Assembly: GCA_017941505.1 (NCBI GenBank)
Contig: JAGAWH010000028.1
Location: 1-28,937, forward strand
Direction of reading: 5' to 3'
DNA: 28,937 bases
From: Faecalicoccus sp.
GTDB taxonomy: Bacteria; Bacillota_I; Bacilli_A; Erysipelotrichales; Erysipelotrichaceae
In this document: positions 1 through 8,375 of the stretch, piece by piece
Layout of the letters: the number at the start of each line of letters is the position of its first letter
Numbering within the stretch: position 1 is the stretch's first letter
Notes under the pieces: generated by a model
What the model was told of the DNA's origin: nothing
The model's database searches: none
The model's input: the letters and a program-made list of their open reading frames with translations, nothing else
Program-made: the position numbers and the translations under genes

Positions 1-759
1 CCAAAGTTCCGGTGCCGGCAGTGAACCTTTTTCCTTAAAACGCGCAAGCTGTTCTTTAACACCATCTACCTGGTTGACATAGATGTGGGCATCTTTGATC
101 GACCAGTCAATTGTTCCTGCTTCCAGTCCTGTCACATGCGCAATCATCTTGAGTAATACCGCATATTGTGTCACATTAAACGGTAATCCTAAAGGCACAT
201 CACAGCTTCTCTGGTGAACCCAGATATTGAGCTTACCATCGGTAATATCCCATTCACTGGACCAGACACAGCTTGGAAGTACGGCTGTATCTAAATAATC
301 ATCCTGCCAAAGGGAAATGACACGGCGTCTATCTTCCGGTTGATTCTTGATAGAATCAATTAATTTATCAATCAAACCAAAGCGCTTTACAATATATCCA
401 TAGGCAGTACCAATCGTATAGGCATAGGAAGAATCAAAATGTTTTAAAACTTTACCAGTTTTTTCATCCTTCCAATCTCCGTTTTCATCGATTTCCCAAA
501 GATCCCATATATGAACATTACGGTCCTGAAGCCAGCGTACATCATTCGATTGTGCTTGATAAATCCACAACATCTCTAAAACTGCCTGGCGGATAAATAA
601 CTGCTTGGTCGTAAGAATCGGAAATTCTTTCGATAAATCCAATTGAAAATGCGCACTTGGAATCTTAATGGTATCAACACCGGTTCGATTATGAACCTGC
701 TTCCCGTTTGTTAATATGTTTTCGCATAAATCGCAATATAATTCATCCCATCTAGTCAT
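1..759 (-). CDS. thyA: Thymidylate synthase ThyA (C-terminus cut by window edge)
   Basis: Makes dTMP from dUMP using methylene-tetrahydrofolate; cytoplasmic. The reading frame runs from ATG at 759 (MTRWDELY) to base 1, giving 253 residues without a stop, so only the last part of the protein is missing. Family landmarks visible are the RTG near residue 25, RRRVISLW around 144-151, the catalytic-Cys region LPSCVWSSEW (Cys164), the dUMP-binding QRSCDVPLGLPFN (183-195) and HIYVNQ (225-230). The residue after the catalytic Cys is Val where most ThyA proteins have His, and the usual Pro before it is Ser. The start codon overlaps the end of the HAD gene by 8 bp, so it is the distal gene of the murI operon. 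Identity is secure; the effect of the Val is inference. Confidence 0.95.
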   Translation of the reverse strand, partial: MTRWDELYCDLCENILTNGKQVHNRTGVDTIKIPSAHFQLDLSKEFPILTTKQLFIRQAVLEMLWIYQAQSNDVRWLQDRNVHIWDLWEIDENGDWKDEKTGKVLKHFDSSYAYTIGTAYGYIVKRFGLIDKLIDSIKNQPEDRRRVISLWQDDYLDTAVLPSCVWSSEWDITDGKLNIWVHQRSCDVPLGLPFNVTQYAVLLKMIAHVTGLEAGTIDWSIKDAHIYVNQVDGVKEQLARFKEKGSLPAPELW

Positions 760-1576
760 CTTCATTCTCCTGTATTAAATCATTAATGTATTTGGCAAAC
801 GCATCTTCATCCCCGGTAAATGGGTAAACTACATCCGCTACCGCTTTCACATCATCGGTACCATCACTTAAACAGACACCGATACCCGCCATCTTTAATA
901 AACGGATATCCGATGACGCATTACCAATCGCAATAGTTTCCTTTAAGTCAATTTTGTATTTCTTACAGATCCGGTCAAAGGCATAACCTTTATTGACCCT
1001 CGGATTCATAAATTCAAATAAATTTAGATCTGCCATGGAGCCGGCACACTCATCATCATAGTAATGTTTCGCTCTTTCTAAGACCCTTGGCATATTATTG
1101 GGCTCACAATACAACATGAGCTTATTGACATCATAGTGCTTTAAAAACTCTGTTAAACTGGTTTCTACCTCGGTCTCACCGAATTTCTGGGCATGTTTAC
1201 GGGTTCGATACGTCGATTTGTTGATATAACGGGTCTTACCCATCTGTACATAGAAATATGCACCTAAATCCGAGAAAAAGTGCATGGCCTTGGTAGCCGC
1301 CTTACCGGATAACAGATGATAAAACTCTCTGGTATCGCTGTGGGCATCGTATACGACACCTCCATTCATACCGATAATAAAATCAATATAAGTCGCAAGA
1401 CCGAAGTTCTGCAGCATTTCATAGATGGTAGGAACCGGACGACTCGATGTGATGGCGATGCCGATATCATTTTTCTTTAAAGTTAAAATCGCATTACGGT
1501 TGACTCTTGAGATATTTAAATTGTCATCGAGTAATGCGCCTTCCAGAGATACCACAATTAATTTATAGGGTATCAT
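752..1576 (-). CDS. Cof-type HAD-superfamily protein with degenerate catalytic motifs (probable pseudo-phosphatase)
   Basis: 274-residue protein with the overall layout of Cof/IIB haloacid dehalogenase-like phosphatases, but catalytic motif I reads VVSLEGALLD (residues 8-17) instead of DxDGT. The nucleophile Asp is Ser10 and the acid/base Asp is Glu12. Motif II keeps Thr43 (AITSSR) and motif III keeps Lys196 (RVNKG). Motif IV reads GNASSD (218-223) where GDxxND is usual, so the first Asp is Asn219 while Asp223 remains. A longer start 18 bases upstream exists, but its codons are the ribosome binding site (GGAGGG) of the ATG at 1576, so I use 1576. It sits 24 bp after the M18 aminopeptidase gene and overlaps thyA. 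It is likely not an active phosphatase by the usual mechanism; function unknown. Confidence 0.85.
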   Translation of the reverse strand: MIPYKLIVVSLEGALLDDNLNISRVNRNAILTLKKNDIGIAITSSRPVPTIYEMLQNFGLATYIDFIIGMNGGVVYDAHSDTREFYHLLSGKAATKAMHFFSDLGAYFYVQMGKTRYINKSTYRTRKHAQKFGETEVETSLTEFLKHYDVNKLMLYCEPNNMPRVLERAKHYYDDECAGSMADLNLFEFMNPRVNKGYAFDRICKKYKIDLKETIAIGNASSDIRLLKMAGIGVCLSDGTDDVKAVADVVYPFTGDEDAFAKYINDLIQENEDD

Positions 1577-1600
1577 TCTTATCCCTCCATCCATTTCAGG

Positions 1601-2974
1601 CTAGACATTATATTGATAAAATGCGAAATACGCTTTAAAAGCTTCGTAAATATCCGCTTTAGAAGATACTTCAAATGGGGCATGCATATTCAACAACGGT
1701 ACACCTGCATCGACAACCTGCATACCGTAATTGGCTAAGATGTAGGCAATCGTTCCGCCGCCTCCTGCATCCACAGCACCTAGTTCAGTCGACTGCCAGA
1801 TCACATTTCCTTCATCCATCACACTTCTAAGTGAGGCAAGGTATTCGGCATTGGCATCATTAGCCCCGGCTTTACCTCGGGCACCGGAATACTTCATAAA
1901 GGCAATTCCTTTGGAAAGCTTAGCCATATTGTTAGGTGAAGATACAGAGCCATAAATCGGATCATGGGCTGCCACTACATCGGCCGACAACATATCCGAG
2001 TTCTGTAAAGCTCTTCGTACATAAATATCTCCCGAAATACCGCTTGCTTCGAGTACTTCTGCCACAAAATTTTCAAAATATCTTGAATGCATGCCGGTAG
2101 CCCCATTGGAGCCCACTTCTTCTTTATCCATTAAAAGACAAACAGCACTGCGCTCTACCTGATCTAAATTTAACTGCGCCATCATGGCCGTATAGGCACA
2201 GGATTTATCATCCTGTCCATAAGCTAAGACCATCGACTCATCCAAGCCGGCACTTCTTGCCTTTCCGGCAGGAACAATTTCAATCTCAGCTGAGAAAAAA
2301 TCATCTTCTTCAATATCGTAGCGATTTTTTAATAACTGTAAGATATTTTTCTTTACGGATTCCTTTTCATCTTCAGATAAAGGAATATTTCCTACAATGA
2401 GATTCAAATTCTCGCCGGTAATAATTTCATTTCCTTTTTTCTGGATTTGATCACCGCTTAAATGAATAAGCAGATCACTAATCACAAATACCGGATCACT
2501 GTCCTTATCTCCAATCGCAATTTCTACTTCCGTACCATCCTTTTTTACCACAATTCCATACATGGCCAAAGGAATAGTTACCCATTGATACTTTTTGATT
2601 CCACCGTAATAATGGGTATCAAAATAGGCAATCTCATCATCTTCATATAATGGATTCTGTTTTAAATCTAATCTTGGAGAATCTAAATGGGCTCCGATAA
2701 TATTCATTCCATCCGCAATCGGATCACTTCCCACATGCATGAGAATCAACGATTTATTCATTACGTTACAATAAACCTTGTCCTGTGGTTTTAATGTACG
2801 ACCCTCATTGATGATATCTTCAATATCTTCATATCCCGAATCAATTGCCAATTTTAAAGCCTTTTTTGTAAATAAGCGCTCTGTCTTAGCCTCAGAGATA
2901 AATTCCATATAAGAATCAGTAAAAGAAGCAATATCTTTCTTCTCATTTTCATCGTATTTTAACCATGCACTCAT
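1601..2974 (-). CDS. M18-family aminopeptidase
   Basis: 457-residue cytoplasmic metallo-aminopeptidase of the M18 (aspartyl aminopeptidase/ApeA-like) family, which removes N-terminal residues from peptides using two metal ions. Candidate metal ligands and catalytic residues are visible in family order: His96 in GAHLDSPR, Asp256 in YGQDD, Glu285-Glu286 in DKEEVGS, Asp332 in LSADVV and His431 in NMHAPFE. Length is normal for the family. The start codon overlaps the murI stop by 4 bp, implying translational coupling. Family call is firm; exact substrate preference is not readable from sequence. Confidence 0.93.
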   Translation of the reverse strand: MSAWLKYDENEKKDIASFTDSYMEFISEAKTERLFTKKALKLAIDSGYEDIEDIINEGRTLKPQDKVYCNVMNKSLILMHVGSDPIADGMNIIGAHLDSPRLDLKQNPLYEDDEIAYFDTHYYGGIKKYQWVTIPLAMYGIVVKKDGTEVEIAIGDKDSDPVFVISDLLIHLSGDQIQKKGNEIITGENLNLIVGNIPLSEDEKESVKKNILQLLKNRYDIEEDDFFSAEIEIVPAGKARSAGLDESMVLAYGQDDKSCAYTAMMAQLNLDQVERSAVCLLMDKEEVGSNGATGMHSRYFENFVAEVLEASGISGDIYVRRALQNSDMLSADVVAAHDPIYGSVSSPNNMAKLSKGIAFMKYSGARGKAGANDANAEYLASLRSVMDEGNVIWQSTELGAVDAGGGGTIAYILANYGMQVVDAGVPLLNMHAPFEVSSKADIYEAFKAYFAFYQYNV

Positions 2975-3747
2975 TGTATTTCCTCCAACTCCTTAAACAA
3001 ACGTTTTGAAAGATCGACTTTCGATTCCAAAGTATTCAAAAATTCGATCTGCCCACCGTTAGTATTCAACAAATCCTTTTCCTTTAACAGGTCCTGTAAG
3101 TGATGCGCCGTTCCGAAATTACCGTCAATCAATTCTACGGTGTCCGGTAACATGTCTCTTAAAAGCTTTTTAAAAAAGATAAAATGAGTACAGCCAAGTA
3201 CGATGCTGTCGGGATTTGTACCCGATTTTTCAACATATCTTTTTAAAATCCCTCCGGATTTGTCTTGATCGTCTAACGCATCTTCTTCCACCAGGCGAAC
3301 TAACTTAGGACATGGTACCTTGGTAATCTCATGATCAGCGGCAAAGCGATCCATTAAATCCGCAAATTTCTTTTCTCGCAAAGTAAAGTCCGTAGCCCAT
3401 ACGGCTATTTTTTGATGTTCTCCTCTTTCACAGGCAGGTTTTAAGGCCGGTTCCATTCCGATAATATCAATATCATAACGGTCTCTTAAATCCTGGATAC
3501 AGGCACTGGTAGCTGTATTACAGGCTACGACAATCGCTTTGCATCCACGGTTTACCAGATCATCACAAATCGTAAAACATCTTTCTTTGATTTGGTCTCT
3601 TGTCTTTGTTCCATAGGGATTATTTTTCGAATCACCGATAAAAATCAGGTCTTCGTTTGGCATCATTTTGTGAATTTGATACAACACACTGACTCCACCC
3701 ATACCGGAGTCAAATACGCCGACAGGTCCACTTTTTTTGGCACTCAT
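2971..3747 (-). CDS. murI: Glutamate racemase
   Basis: Converts L- to D-glutamate for peptidoglycan; cytoplasmic. The two catalytic cysteines are Cys76 in VVACNTAT and Cys186 in LGCTHF, with Asp13 in FDSGMGG near the start and His188 after the second Cys. Length is 258 residues, typical for the family. I choose ATG at 3747 (MSAKKSG) because GAGGAGTG lies 6 bases upstream. The GTG 15 bases further out overlaps that ribosome binding site. It is the first gene of a run murI - M18 aminopeptidase - HAD - thyA, served by an extended -10 promoter 24 bases upstream of the start codon. Confidence 0.95.
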   Translation of the reverse strand: MSAKKSGPVGVFDSGMGGVSVLYQIHKMMPNEDLIFIGDSKNNPYGTKTRDQIKERCFTICDDLVNRGCKAIVVACNTATSACIQDLRDRYDIDIIGMEPALKPACERGEHQKIAVWATDFTLREKKFADLMDRFAADHEITKVPCPKLVRLVEEDALDDQDKSGGILKRYVEKSGTNPDSIVLGCTHFIFFKKLLRDMLPDTVELIDGNFGTAHHLQDLLKEKDLLNTNGGQIEFLNTLESKVDLSKRLFKELEEIQ

Positions 3748-3770
3748 CAAATCACTCCTCACTAGAAACG

Positions 3771-3779
3771 ATTATAGCA
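3771..3779 (-). promoter_or_regulatory. Extended -10 promoter of the murI operon
   Basis: Minus strand reads TGCTATAAT, a perfect TATAAT with the TGn extension. The -35 region is poor (TTCTTT at 18 bp spacing). The predicted transcription start near 3764 gives a leader of roughly 17 nt before the murI ATG, just enough for its ribosome binding site. Confidence 0.7.
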
Positions 3780-3789
3780 CAACAAGGCA

Positions 3790-3819
3790 TAAGAAAAGAA
3801 TCGGTAAGCCACCGATTCT
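3790..3819 (-). terminator. Intrinsic terminator upstream of murI, probably ending the his operon
   Basis: A perfect 9-bp inverted repeat AGAATCGGT / ACCGATTCT with a 5-nt loop (stem 3797-3819) is followed on the minus strand by TTTTCTT. It lies about 220 bp beyond hisE, immediately before the murI promoter. It therefore insulates the two operons. Confidence 0.7.
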
Positions 3820-4037
3820 AGTCTTCCGCATGAATTCCTTTACCCATTCGTTTCTCTTATTCTTTACGAATGCTTACATCTTCACCCATTTAGGATGTCT
3901 TCTTTATTTTAAAATTATTCCCTGGAATTCTAACGGTGTATATGTAACATAGTACCCATCTATGTTAGCGTATTTTTATTTTAATACATAATATGAAATG
4001 ATCCGAGAAAGTGTCTTAATCGGTCAAATTCACGGCA
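3820..4037. other. AT-rich intergenic spacer between hisE and murI with an 8-bp inverted repeat
   Basis: I see no convincing gene here. The spacer holds a perfect inverted repeat TAACATAG / CTATGTTA with a 7-nt loop at 3945-3967 and a looser one CATTCGT / ACGAATG near 3845-3872. On the minus strand the 3945 hairpin is not followed by a T run, so it is not an obvious terminator. On the plus strand it is followed by TATTTTTATTTT, but no plus-strand gene lies upstream. Confidence 0.4.
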
Positions 4038-4361
4038 TTATCGGTTCGTAACCGGCTTTCTTTCGGCTTTTAAGTTACCTTCCTTCATGGCTCTTCGATC
4101 TAATTCCGCTTCAATATCTTCCGGAGTAATTCCCTTTTTGACCATCAAAACCGTAATATGATACGCTAAATCGCAAATTTCACCGACAAGTTCTTCTTTA
4201 GATTGTGAAAGGGAGGCAACTACAACTTCGGTAGCCTCTTCACCGACCTTTTTTAAGATCTTCTCAAGTCCCTTATCGTAAAGATAATTCGTATAACTTC
4301 CCTGTCTAGGATTTTCTTTACGATCCAGGGCTGTTTCGTATTCTCTTTCTAAAGCTTTCAT
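4038..4361 (-). CDS. hisE: Phosphoribosyl-ATP pyrophosphatase
   Basis: Second step of histidine synthesis: hydrolyses phosphoribosyl-ATP to phosphoribosyl-AMP. 107 residues, standalone rather than fused to HisI. The family core is visible as [14 protein letters not shown] followed by [13 protein letters not shown], an all-alpha MazG-like fold whose acidic residues bind magnesium. It is the last gene of the his operon and overlaps hisI by 4 bp (ATGA). Confidence 0.95.
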   Translation of the reverse strand: MKALEREYETALDRKENPRQGSYTNYLYDKGLEKILKKVGEEATEVVVASLSQSKEELVGEICDLAYHITVLMVKKGITPEDIEAELDRRAMKEGNLKAERKPVTNR

Positions 4362-4687
4362 AGAATTTCTTCTCCTTCCAGCGTACGGTAGAAGCAGCTG
4401 TATTTTCCTGTATGACAGGCTGCTCCATCCTGTTCTACCTCAATTAAAAGCGTATCCTCATCACAATCAATCAGAATGTTTTTAACATGCTGGTAATGAC
4501 CGCTGGTCTCACCTTTTTTCCATAATTCCTGACGGGAGCGTGACCAATAGGTCGCAAGTCCGCTTCTTAGTGTTTCTTCCAGGCTTTCCTTGTTCATATA
4601 GCCTAACATCAATACCTGATGGGTATGAACATCCTGTACGATGCAGGGTACTAAGCCATTGCCTTTTTCAAAATCTACTTTAATCAT
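4358..4687 (-). CDS. hisI: Phosphoribosyl-AMP cyclohydrolase
   Basis: Third step of histidine synthesis: opens the adenine ring of phosphoribosyl-AMP. 109 residues. The family signatures are visible as [27 protein letters not shown] and the Cys pair in [14 protein letters not shown], which binds zinc together with a Cys in the IDCDEDT segment. The start overlaps the hisF stop by 4 bp and its own stop overlaps the hisE start by 4 bp. Confidence 0.95.
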   Translation of the reverse strand: MIKVDFEKGNGLVPCIVQDVHTHQVLMLGYMNKESLEETLRSGLATYWSRSRQELWKKGETSGHYQHVKNILIDCDEDTLLIEVEQDGAACHTGKYSCFYRTLEGEEIL

Positions 4688-5445
4688 ATGCGCACCGGAA
4701 TTCCTTTCTTATCCAGATACTCCTTTACTTCGGATACCGTTAATTCGCCATAGTGGAACAAAGATGCCGCTAAAGCAGCTTCGGAAACATCCTTTTCAAA
4801 GACTTCGGCAAAATGCTCCAAGGAACCGCATCCTCCGGAGGCAATCACAGGAACACTTACGCGATCATGAACGGCTTTGAGCATCTCTACATCAAAGCCC
4901 TGTTTACAGCCATCGGTATCCATGCTGGTAAGAAGGATCTCACCGGCTCCAAGAGCCACACCCTTATCAACCCATTCTAAAAGATCCATACCGGTATCAA
5001 TTCTTCCACCGTTGATATATACATTCCATCCGGAACCGTCTTCTCTTTTTTTGGCATCAACCGCCAGTACGATACATTGGCAGCCAAACATATCGGCACC
5101 CTCTTTTAAAATGTTTGGATTTTTTACCGCAGCGCTGTTTAAGGATACCTTATCGGCTCCTGCCAGCAGCATGCGTCGGATATCTTCAATCGTGCGGATG
5201 CCGCCGCCTACCGTAAACGGCATAAAGATTTCTTTGGCGACTTTTTCTACTACATCGACCATCGTATCACGATGTTCATGAGAGGCCGTGATATCTAAAA
5301 ATACGAGTTCATCGGCTCCCTGTTCATAATATTCACGAGCTAATTCCACCGGATCACCGACTTCCTTTAAGCCCACAAAGTTAATTCCTTTGACAACACG
5401 GCCTTCTTTTACATCAAGACACGGGATAATTCGTTTTGTATACAT
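4684..5445 (-). CDS. hisF: Imidazole glycerol phosphate synthase, cyclase subunit
   Basis: With HisH, turns PRFAR and ammonia into imidazole glycerol phosphate and AICAR. 253 residues, a TIM barrel. The N-terminal catalytic Asp is in [15 protein letters not shown], and the second is in LAVDAKK near the middle. Phosphate-binding glycine loops appear as TVGGGIRT and IASGGCGS. It begins 2 bp after the hisA stop and overlaps hisI by 4 bp. Confidence 0.96.
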   Translation of the reverse strand: MYTKRIIPCLDVKEGRVVKGINFVGLKEVGDPVELAREYYEQGADELVFLDITASHEHRDTMVDVVEKVAKEIFMPFTVGGGIRTIEDIRRMLLAGADKVSLNSAAVKNPNILKEGADMFGCQCIVLAVDAKKREDGSGWNVYINGGRIDTGMDLLEWVDKGVALGAGEILLTSMDTDGCKQGFDVEMLKAVHDRVSVPVIASGGCGSLEHFAEVFEKDVSEAALAASLFHYGELTVSEVKEYLDKKGIPVRI

Positions 5446-5447
5446 AC

Positions 5448-6164
5448 TTAATCCTCACAAAGCTTGATTGCTTCTGTTAAAGACAGGGTCTTGGCATACA
5501 TTGCCTTACCGGTAATCGCTGCATAAAGATCCAGATCCTTCAACTGACGAATATGTTCAATATCACGGATTCCACCGGATGCAGTAATATCTAAAGAGCA
5601 GCTCTCTTTCAACTGCTTCAACATATCCAAGTTCGGACCGGCAAGCGTACCGTCTTTTGAAATATCGGTAAAGATGATGGTCTTAACACCCAATGATTCC
5701 ATATCACGGGCAAAATCCAGATAATAATATTCACTGTTTTCCAGCCATCCGGACCCACATACATAACCATTCTTACAATCCAAACCGACCGCAATCTTGT
5801 CACCGTACTTGTCAAGGGCAGACTGTAACAGTTCACGGTCACGAATCGCAGAGGTTCCCAATATAACTCGGGATACACCATGTTCCAGATAATATTCAAT
5901 ATCCTCCATAGAGCGGATACCTCCGCCTACCTCTACAGGAACGGATACTGTTTTGGCCACTTCGCAGATCACTTCATGATTGATGCGTTTTCCGGCTTTA
6001 GCACCATCTAAATCAACAAGATGGATATATCCTGCCCCGGCACTTTCAAATTCTTTGGCAATATCAAGGATGCTGGTACCAACAACTTCTTTTTTACCGT
6101 AATCACCCTGGTACAGACGTACCGGAGCTCCATCAATTATATCTATGGCAGGTATGATAATCAT
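5448..6164 (-). CDS. hisA: ProFAR isomerase
   Basis: Isomerises the aminoaldose ProFAR to the aminoketose PRFAR, the substrate of HisFH. 238-residue TIM barrel that is a sequence relative of HisF. The catalytic Asp8 lies in [19 protein letters not shown], and the second acid in [14 protein letters not shown]. Glycine-rich phosphate sites are seen at VEVGGGIRS and ITASGGIRD. The ATG overlaps the hisH stop by 4 bp. Confidence 0.96.
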   Translation of the reverse strand: MIIIPAIDIIDGAPVRLYQGDYGKKEVVGTSILDIAKEFESAGAGYIHLVDLDGAKAGKRINHEVICEVAKTVSVPVEVGGGIRSMEDIEYYLEHGVSRVILGTSAIRDRELLQSALDKYGDKIAVGLDCKNGYVCGSGWLENSEYYYLDFARDMESLGVKTIIFTDISKDGTLAGPNLDMLKQLKESCSLDITASGGIRDIEHIRQLKDLDLYAAITGKAMYAKTLSLTEAIKLCED

Positions 6165-6775
6165 TTGAATTCCTCCACAAAATACTTCAATATCGCAAGA
6201 CCATCCTTTGCGCTTTTTTCCGGATGGAATTGGGCACCCAGAACATTTTCATGTCCGACAAGACCCGGAATTTTTTCAATTCCGTAACAGGAATACCCGA
6301 TTAAATCTTCCGGGTTATAGTCTTGGGCATAGTAAGAATGATCATAATACACAAACGGACGAGCCGATAAATGTGCATATACAGGATGTTCTCTTTCCTT
6401 TTCTAACAGGTTCCAGCCAATATGCGGAATACGGATGTTAGGATCCTGCATGCGGATGACCTGTCCCTTTAAAAAGCCAAAGCCTTCACAATACCCGTTT
6501 TCCATGCTGGATTCAAAGATAGCCTGCATACCTAAACAGATACCTAAAAACGGTTTCTTTTGTTCGGATACTTCGCTTTTCAAAACATCATATAAGTCGG
6601 TTTCTTTTAAGTTTTTCATACAGTCCTGAAAAGCACCGACTCCGGGCAATATAATCTTATCTGCCTTTTGAATCACTTCTTTATCGGATGTGATTACACA
6701 ATCAGCACCAATCTTTTTTAACGCATTTTCTACGCTGTGCAGATTACCCATGCCATAATCTATGATCGCAATCAT
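6161..6775 (-). CDS. hisH: Imidazole glycerol phosphate synthase, glutaminase subunit
   Basis: Class I glutamine amidotransferase that feeds ammonia to HisF. 204 residues. The nucleophile is Cys80 in LGICLGMQ and the His-Glu pair is in GAQFHPEKS near the C-terminus. The oxyanion strand LPGVGAF is present. It overlaps hisB upstream and hisA downstream by 4 bp each, consistent with coupled translation of complex partners. Confidence 0.96.
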   Translation of the reverse strand: MIAIIDYGMGNLHSVENALKKIGADCVITSDKEVIQKADKIILPGVGAFQDCMKNLKETDLYDVLKSEVSEQKKPFLGICLGMQAIFESSMENGYCEGFGFLKGQVIRMQDPNIRIPHIGWNLLEKEREHPVYAHLSARPFVYYDHSYYAQDYNPEDLIGYSCYGIEKIPGLVGHENVLGAQFHPEKSAKDGLAILKYFVEEFK

Positions 6776-7356
6776 CCTTCAAGCACTCCTTTGGAAGACG
6801 GAATCTCGGTTCCGGTAATCTTTACGGCCTCTTTTAAAGCACGGCCTAAAGCCTTAAAGATTGCTTCCACCATATGATGGTTATTGGTTCCGTATAATAC
6901 ATTGACATGTAATGTCAAACCGGCCTGAACCGCTAAGGCACGAAGGAATTCTTCGGTCATTTCACAGGAATAATCACCGATTTTTTCCCGGGTCAATTCG
7001 CAATGATACACAAGATACGGACGGCCGCTGATATCTAATGTCACATTACATAATGTCTCATCCATCGGCATCATAAAGTTTCCGTAACGGTTAATTCCTT
7101 TGCGGTCTCCTAAAGCTTCACGAAGACAATTTCCTAATAGGATTCCGATATCTTCGATGGTATGATGATCATCGACATAGAGATCTCCATTTGCCTTCAC
7201 ATCCAGATCAAATCCGGAATGAAACGCAAATAAGGTCAACATATGATCAAAGAAACCGATTCCTGTTTCAATATTGGATTTTCCTGTTCCATCTAAATTT
7301 AATGAGATGGAGATGGAAGTTTCTTTTGTCTCTCTTGATTTAGATACAGAACGCAT
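6772..7356 (-). CDS. hisB: Imidazoleglycerol-phosphate dehydratase (monofunctional)
   Basis: Sixth step enzyme, a manganese-dependent dehydratase. 194 residues, covering only the dehydratase domain, so it lacks the histidinol-phosphatase half of the enterobacterial fusion. The two metal-binding His motifs are visible as DDHHTIED and NNHHMVEA, along with FFDHML and RPYLVYH. The start is preceded by AAGGAGG. It overlaps the hisC stop by 1 base (TAATG) and hisH by 4 bp. Confidence 0.96.
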   Translation of the reverse strand: MRSVSKSRETKETSISISLNLDGTGKSNIETGIGFFDHMLTLFAFHSGFDLDVKANGDLYVDDHHTIEDIGILLGNCLREALGDRKGINRYGNFMMPMDETLCNVTLDISGRPYLVYHCELTREKIGDYSCEMTEEFLRALAVQAGLTLHVNVLYGTNNHHMVEAIFKALGRALKEAVKITGTEIPSSKGVLEG

Positions 7357-8375
7357 TATGAGACCTCCTTTTCATATTGATCAAAGATCTTTTCCACCAA
7401 TTGAATCTCCTGGTCAGATCCAACCGTAATACGGCAATAATCCTTTCCGTTATAGGTACGGATCGTAATATTATTTTCATTAAACTTTTTCAAAAGTGCA
7501 GCCAAATCCTTGGCACGAACTCGAATAAAGTTACCCTGAGAAGGATCTAAATAAATATTTTTATAGGATTTCTTTAATAATTCCTCTCTTCTTAACCGTG
7601 TATTTTCTACTTCCTTCTGGAAATAGTCTGCATGTTTTAAAACGATACAGCCAATCTTTTGGGATACGCTGTTGACAGAATACGTGACATGTAACGGTTT
7701 AATTTTATCCATATTTTCCTTACTTGAGATTAAGAAACCAAGACGGACACCGGCCAAACTATATGCTTTGGAAAGTGTTCTTGTGACATATAAGTTTGGA
7801 CATGTATCAATTAAATCCAAAGCACTCTCATAGGCGAATTCTACATAGGCTTCATCCATCACAACAGCACATTCCGGTAAACTGTCGCAAAGCTTTTTGA
7901 TCTTTGCGTTATCGACAAAATGACCGGATGGATTGTTGGGATTGGAGAAAAGCACCAGTGCCGCATCATTTTCTTTGGCAAAGGAAATAAAACCATCTAA
8001 ATCGAAATCCCCTTTTTCATCAGTATCGTATTTGACAAGCTTTGCTCCATAACTGGAACAATAGTAATCATACATTCCGAAATCCGGAGACAAGGTAACT
8101 CCAGTTTTCCCACCTTTTAAGAAGGTAGAAATTACCAGTGCCAACATCGCATCGGACCCATTACCGGCTAAAAGCTGGTCGGGACTTAGATTCATAACCT
8201 TTCCATATGCCTCCAAAAGCTCGGTGCATTCATCATCGGGATAGCGGTTAAAGGCAATCGATGGGATCGCATCCTGAATCTCTTTTAAAATTTCATCTTT
8301 TAAATTGGATGAACACTCATTGGCATTTAATAAGATACCCGATTGTTTGTGGGCTGTATAAATTACATCACTCAT
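7356..8375 (-). CDS. hisC: Histidinol-phosphate aminotransferase
   Basis: PLP-dependent fold type I aminotransferase of 339 residues that makes histidinol phosphate. Visible features are LLNANECS near the N-terminus, AGNGSDAML at the cofactor phosphate site, FSNPNNPSG, MDEAYVEF, and the PLP lysine in RTLSKAYSLAGVRLG. It overlaps the hisD stop by 4 bp and abuts hisB. Close paralogues handle other imidazole or aromatic substrates, but operon position makes HisC the clear call. Confidence 0.95.
   Translation of the reverse strand: MSDVIYTAHKQSGILLNANECSSNLKDEILKEIQDAIPSIAFNRYPDDECTELLEAYGKVMNLSPDQLLAGNGSDAMLALVISTFLKGGKTGVTLSPDFGMYDYYCSSYGAKLVKYDTDEKGDFDLDGFISFAKENDAALVLFSNPNNPSGHFVDNAKIKKLCDSLPECAVVMDEAYVEFAYESALDLIDTCPNLYVTRTLSKAYSLAGVRLGFLISSKENMDKIKPLHVTYSVNSVSQKIGCIVLKHADYFQKEVENTRLRREELLKKSYKNIYLDPSQGNFIRVRAKDLAALLKKFNENNITIRTYNGKDYCRITVGSDQEIQLVEKIFDQYEKEVS

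Noticed and set aside
3737..3952. 71-codon plus-strand frame in the murI upstream region
   Set aside because: It overlaps the murI promoter and terminator, has no ribosome binding site and encodes a low-complexity hydrophobic peptide.
4877..5281. 134-codon plus-strand frame opposite hisF
   Set aside because: It lies wholly inside hisF on the opposite strand and has no recognisable domain, so it is a shadow frame.
6772..7356. Bifunctional HisB with phosphatase domain
   Set aside because: 194 residues cover only the dehydratase; no HAD phosphatase motifs precede it.
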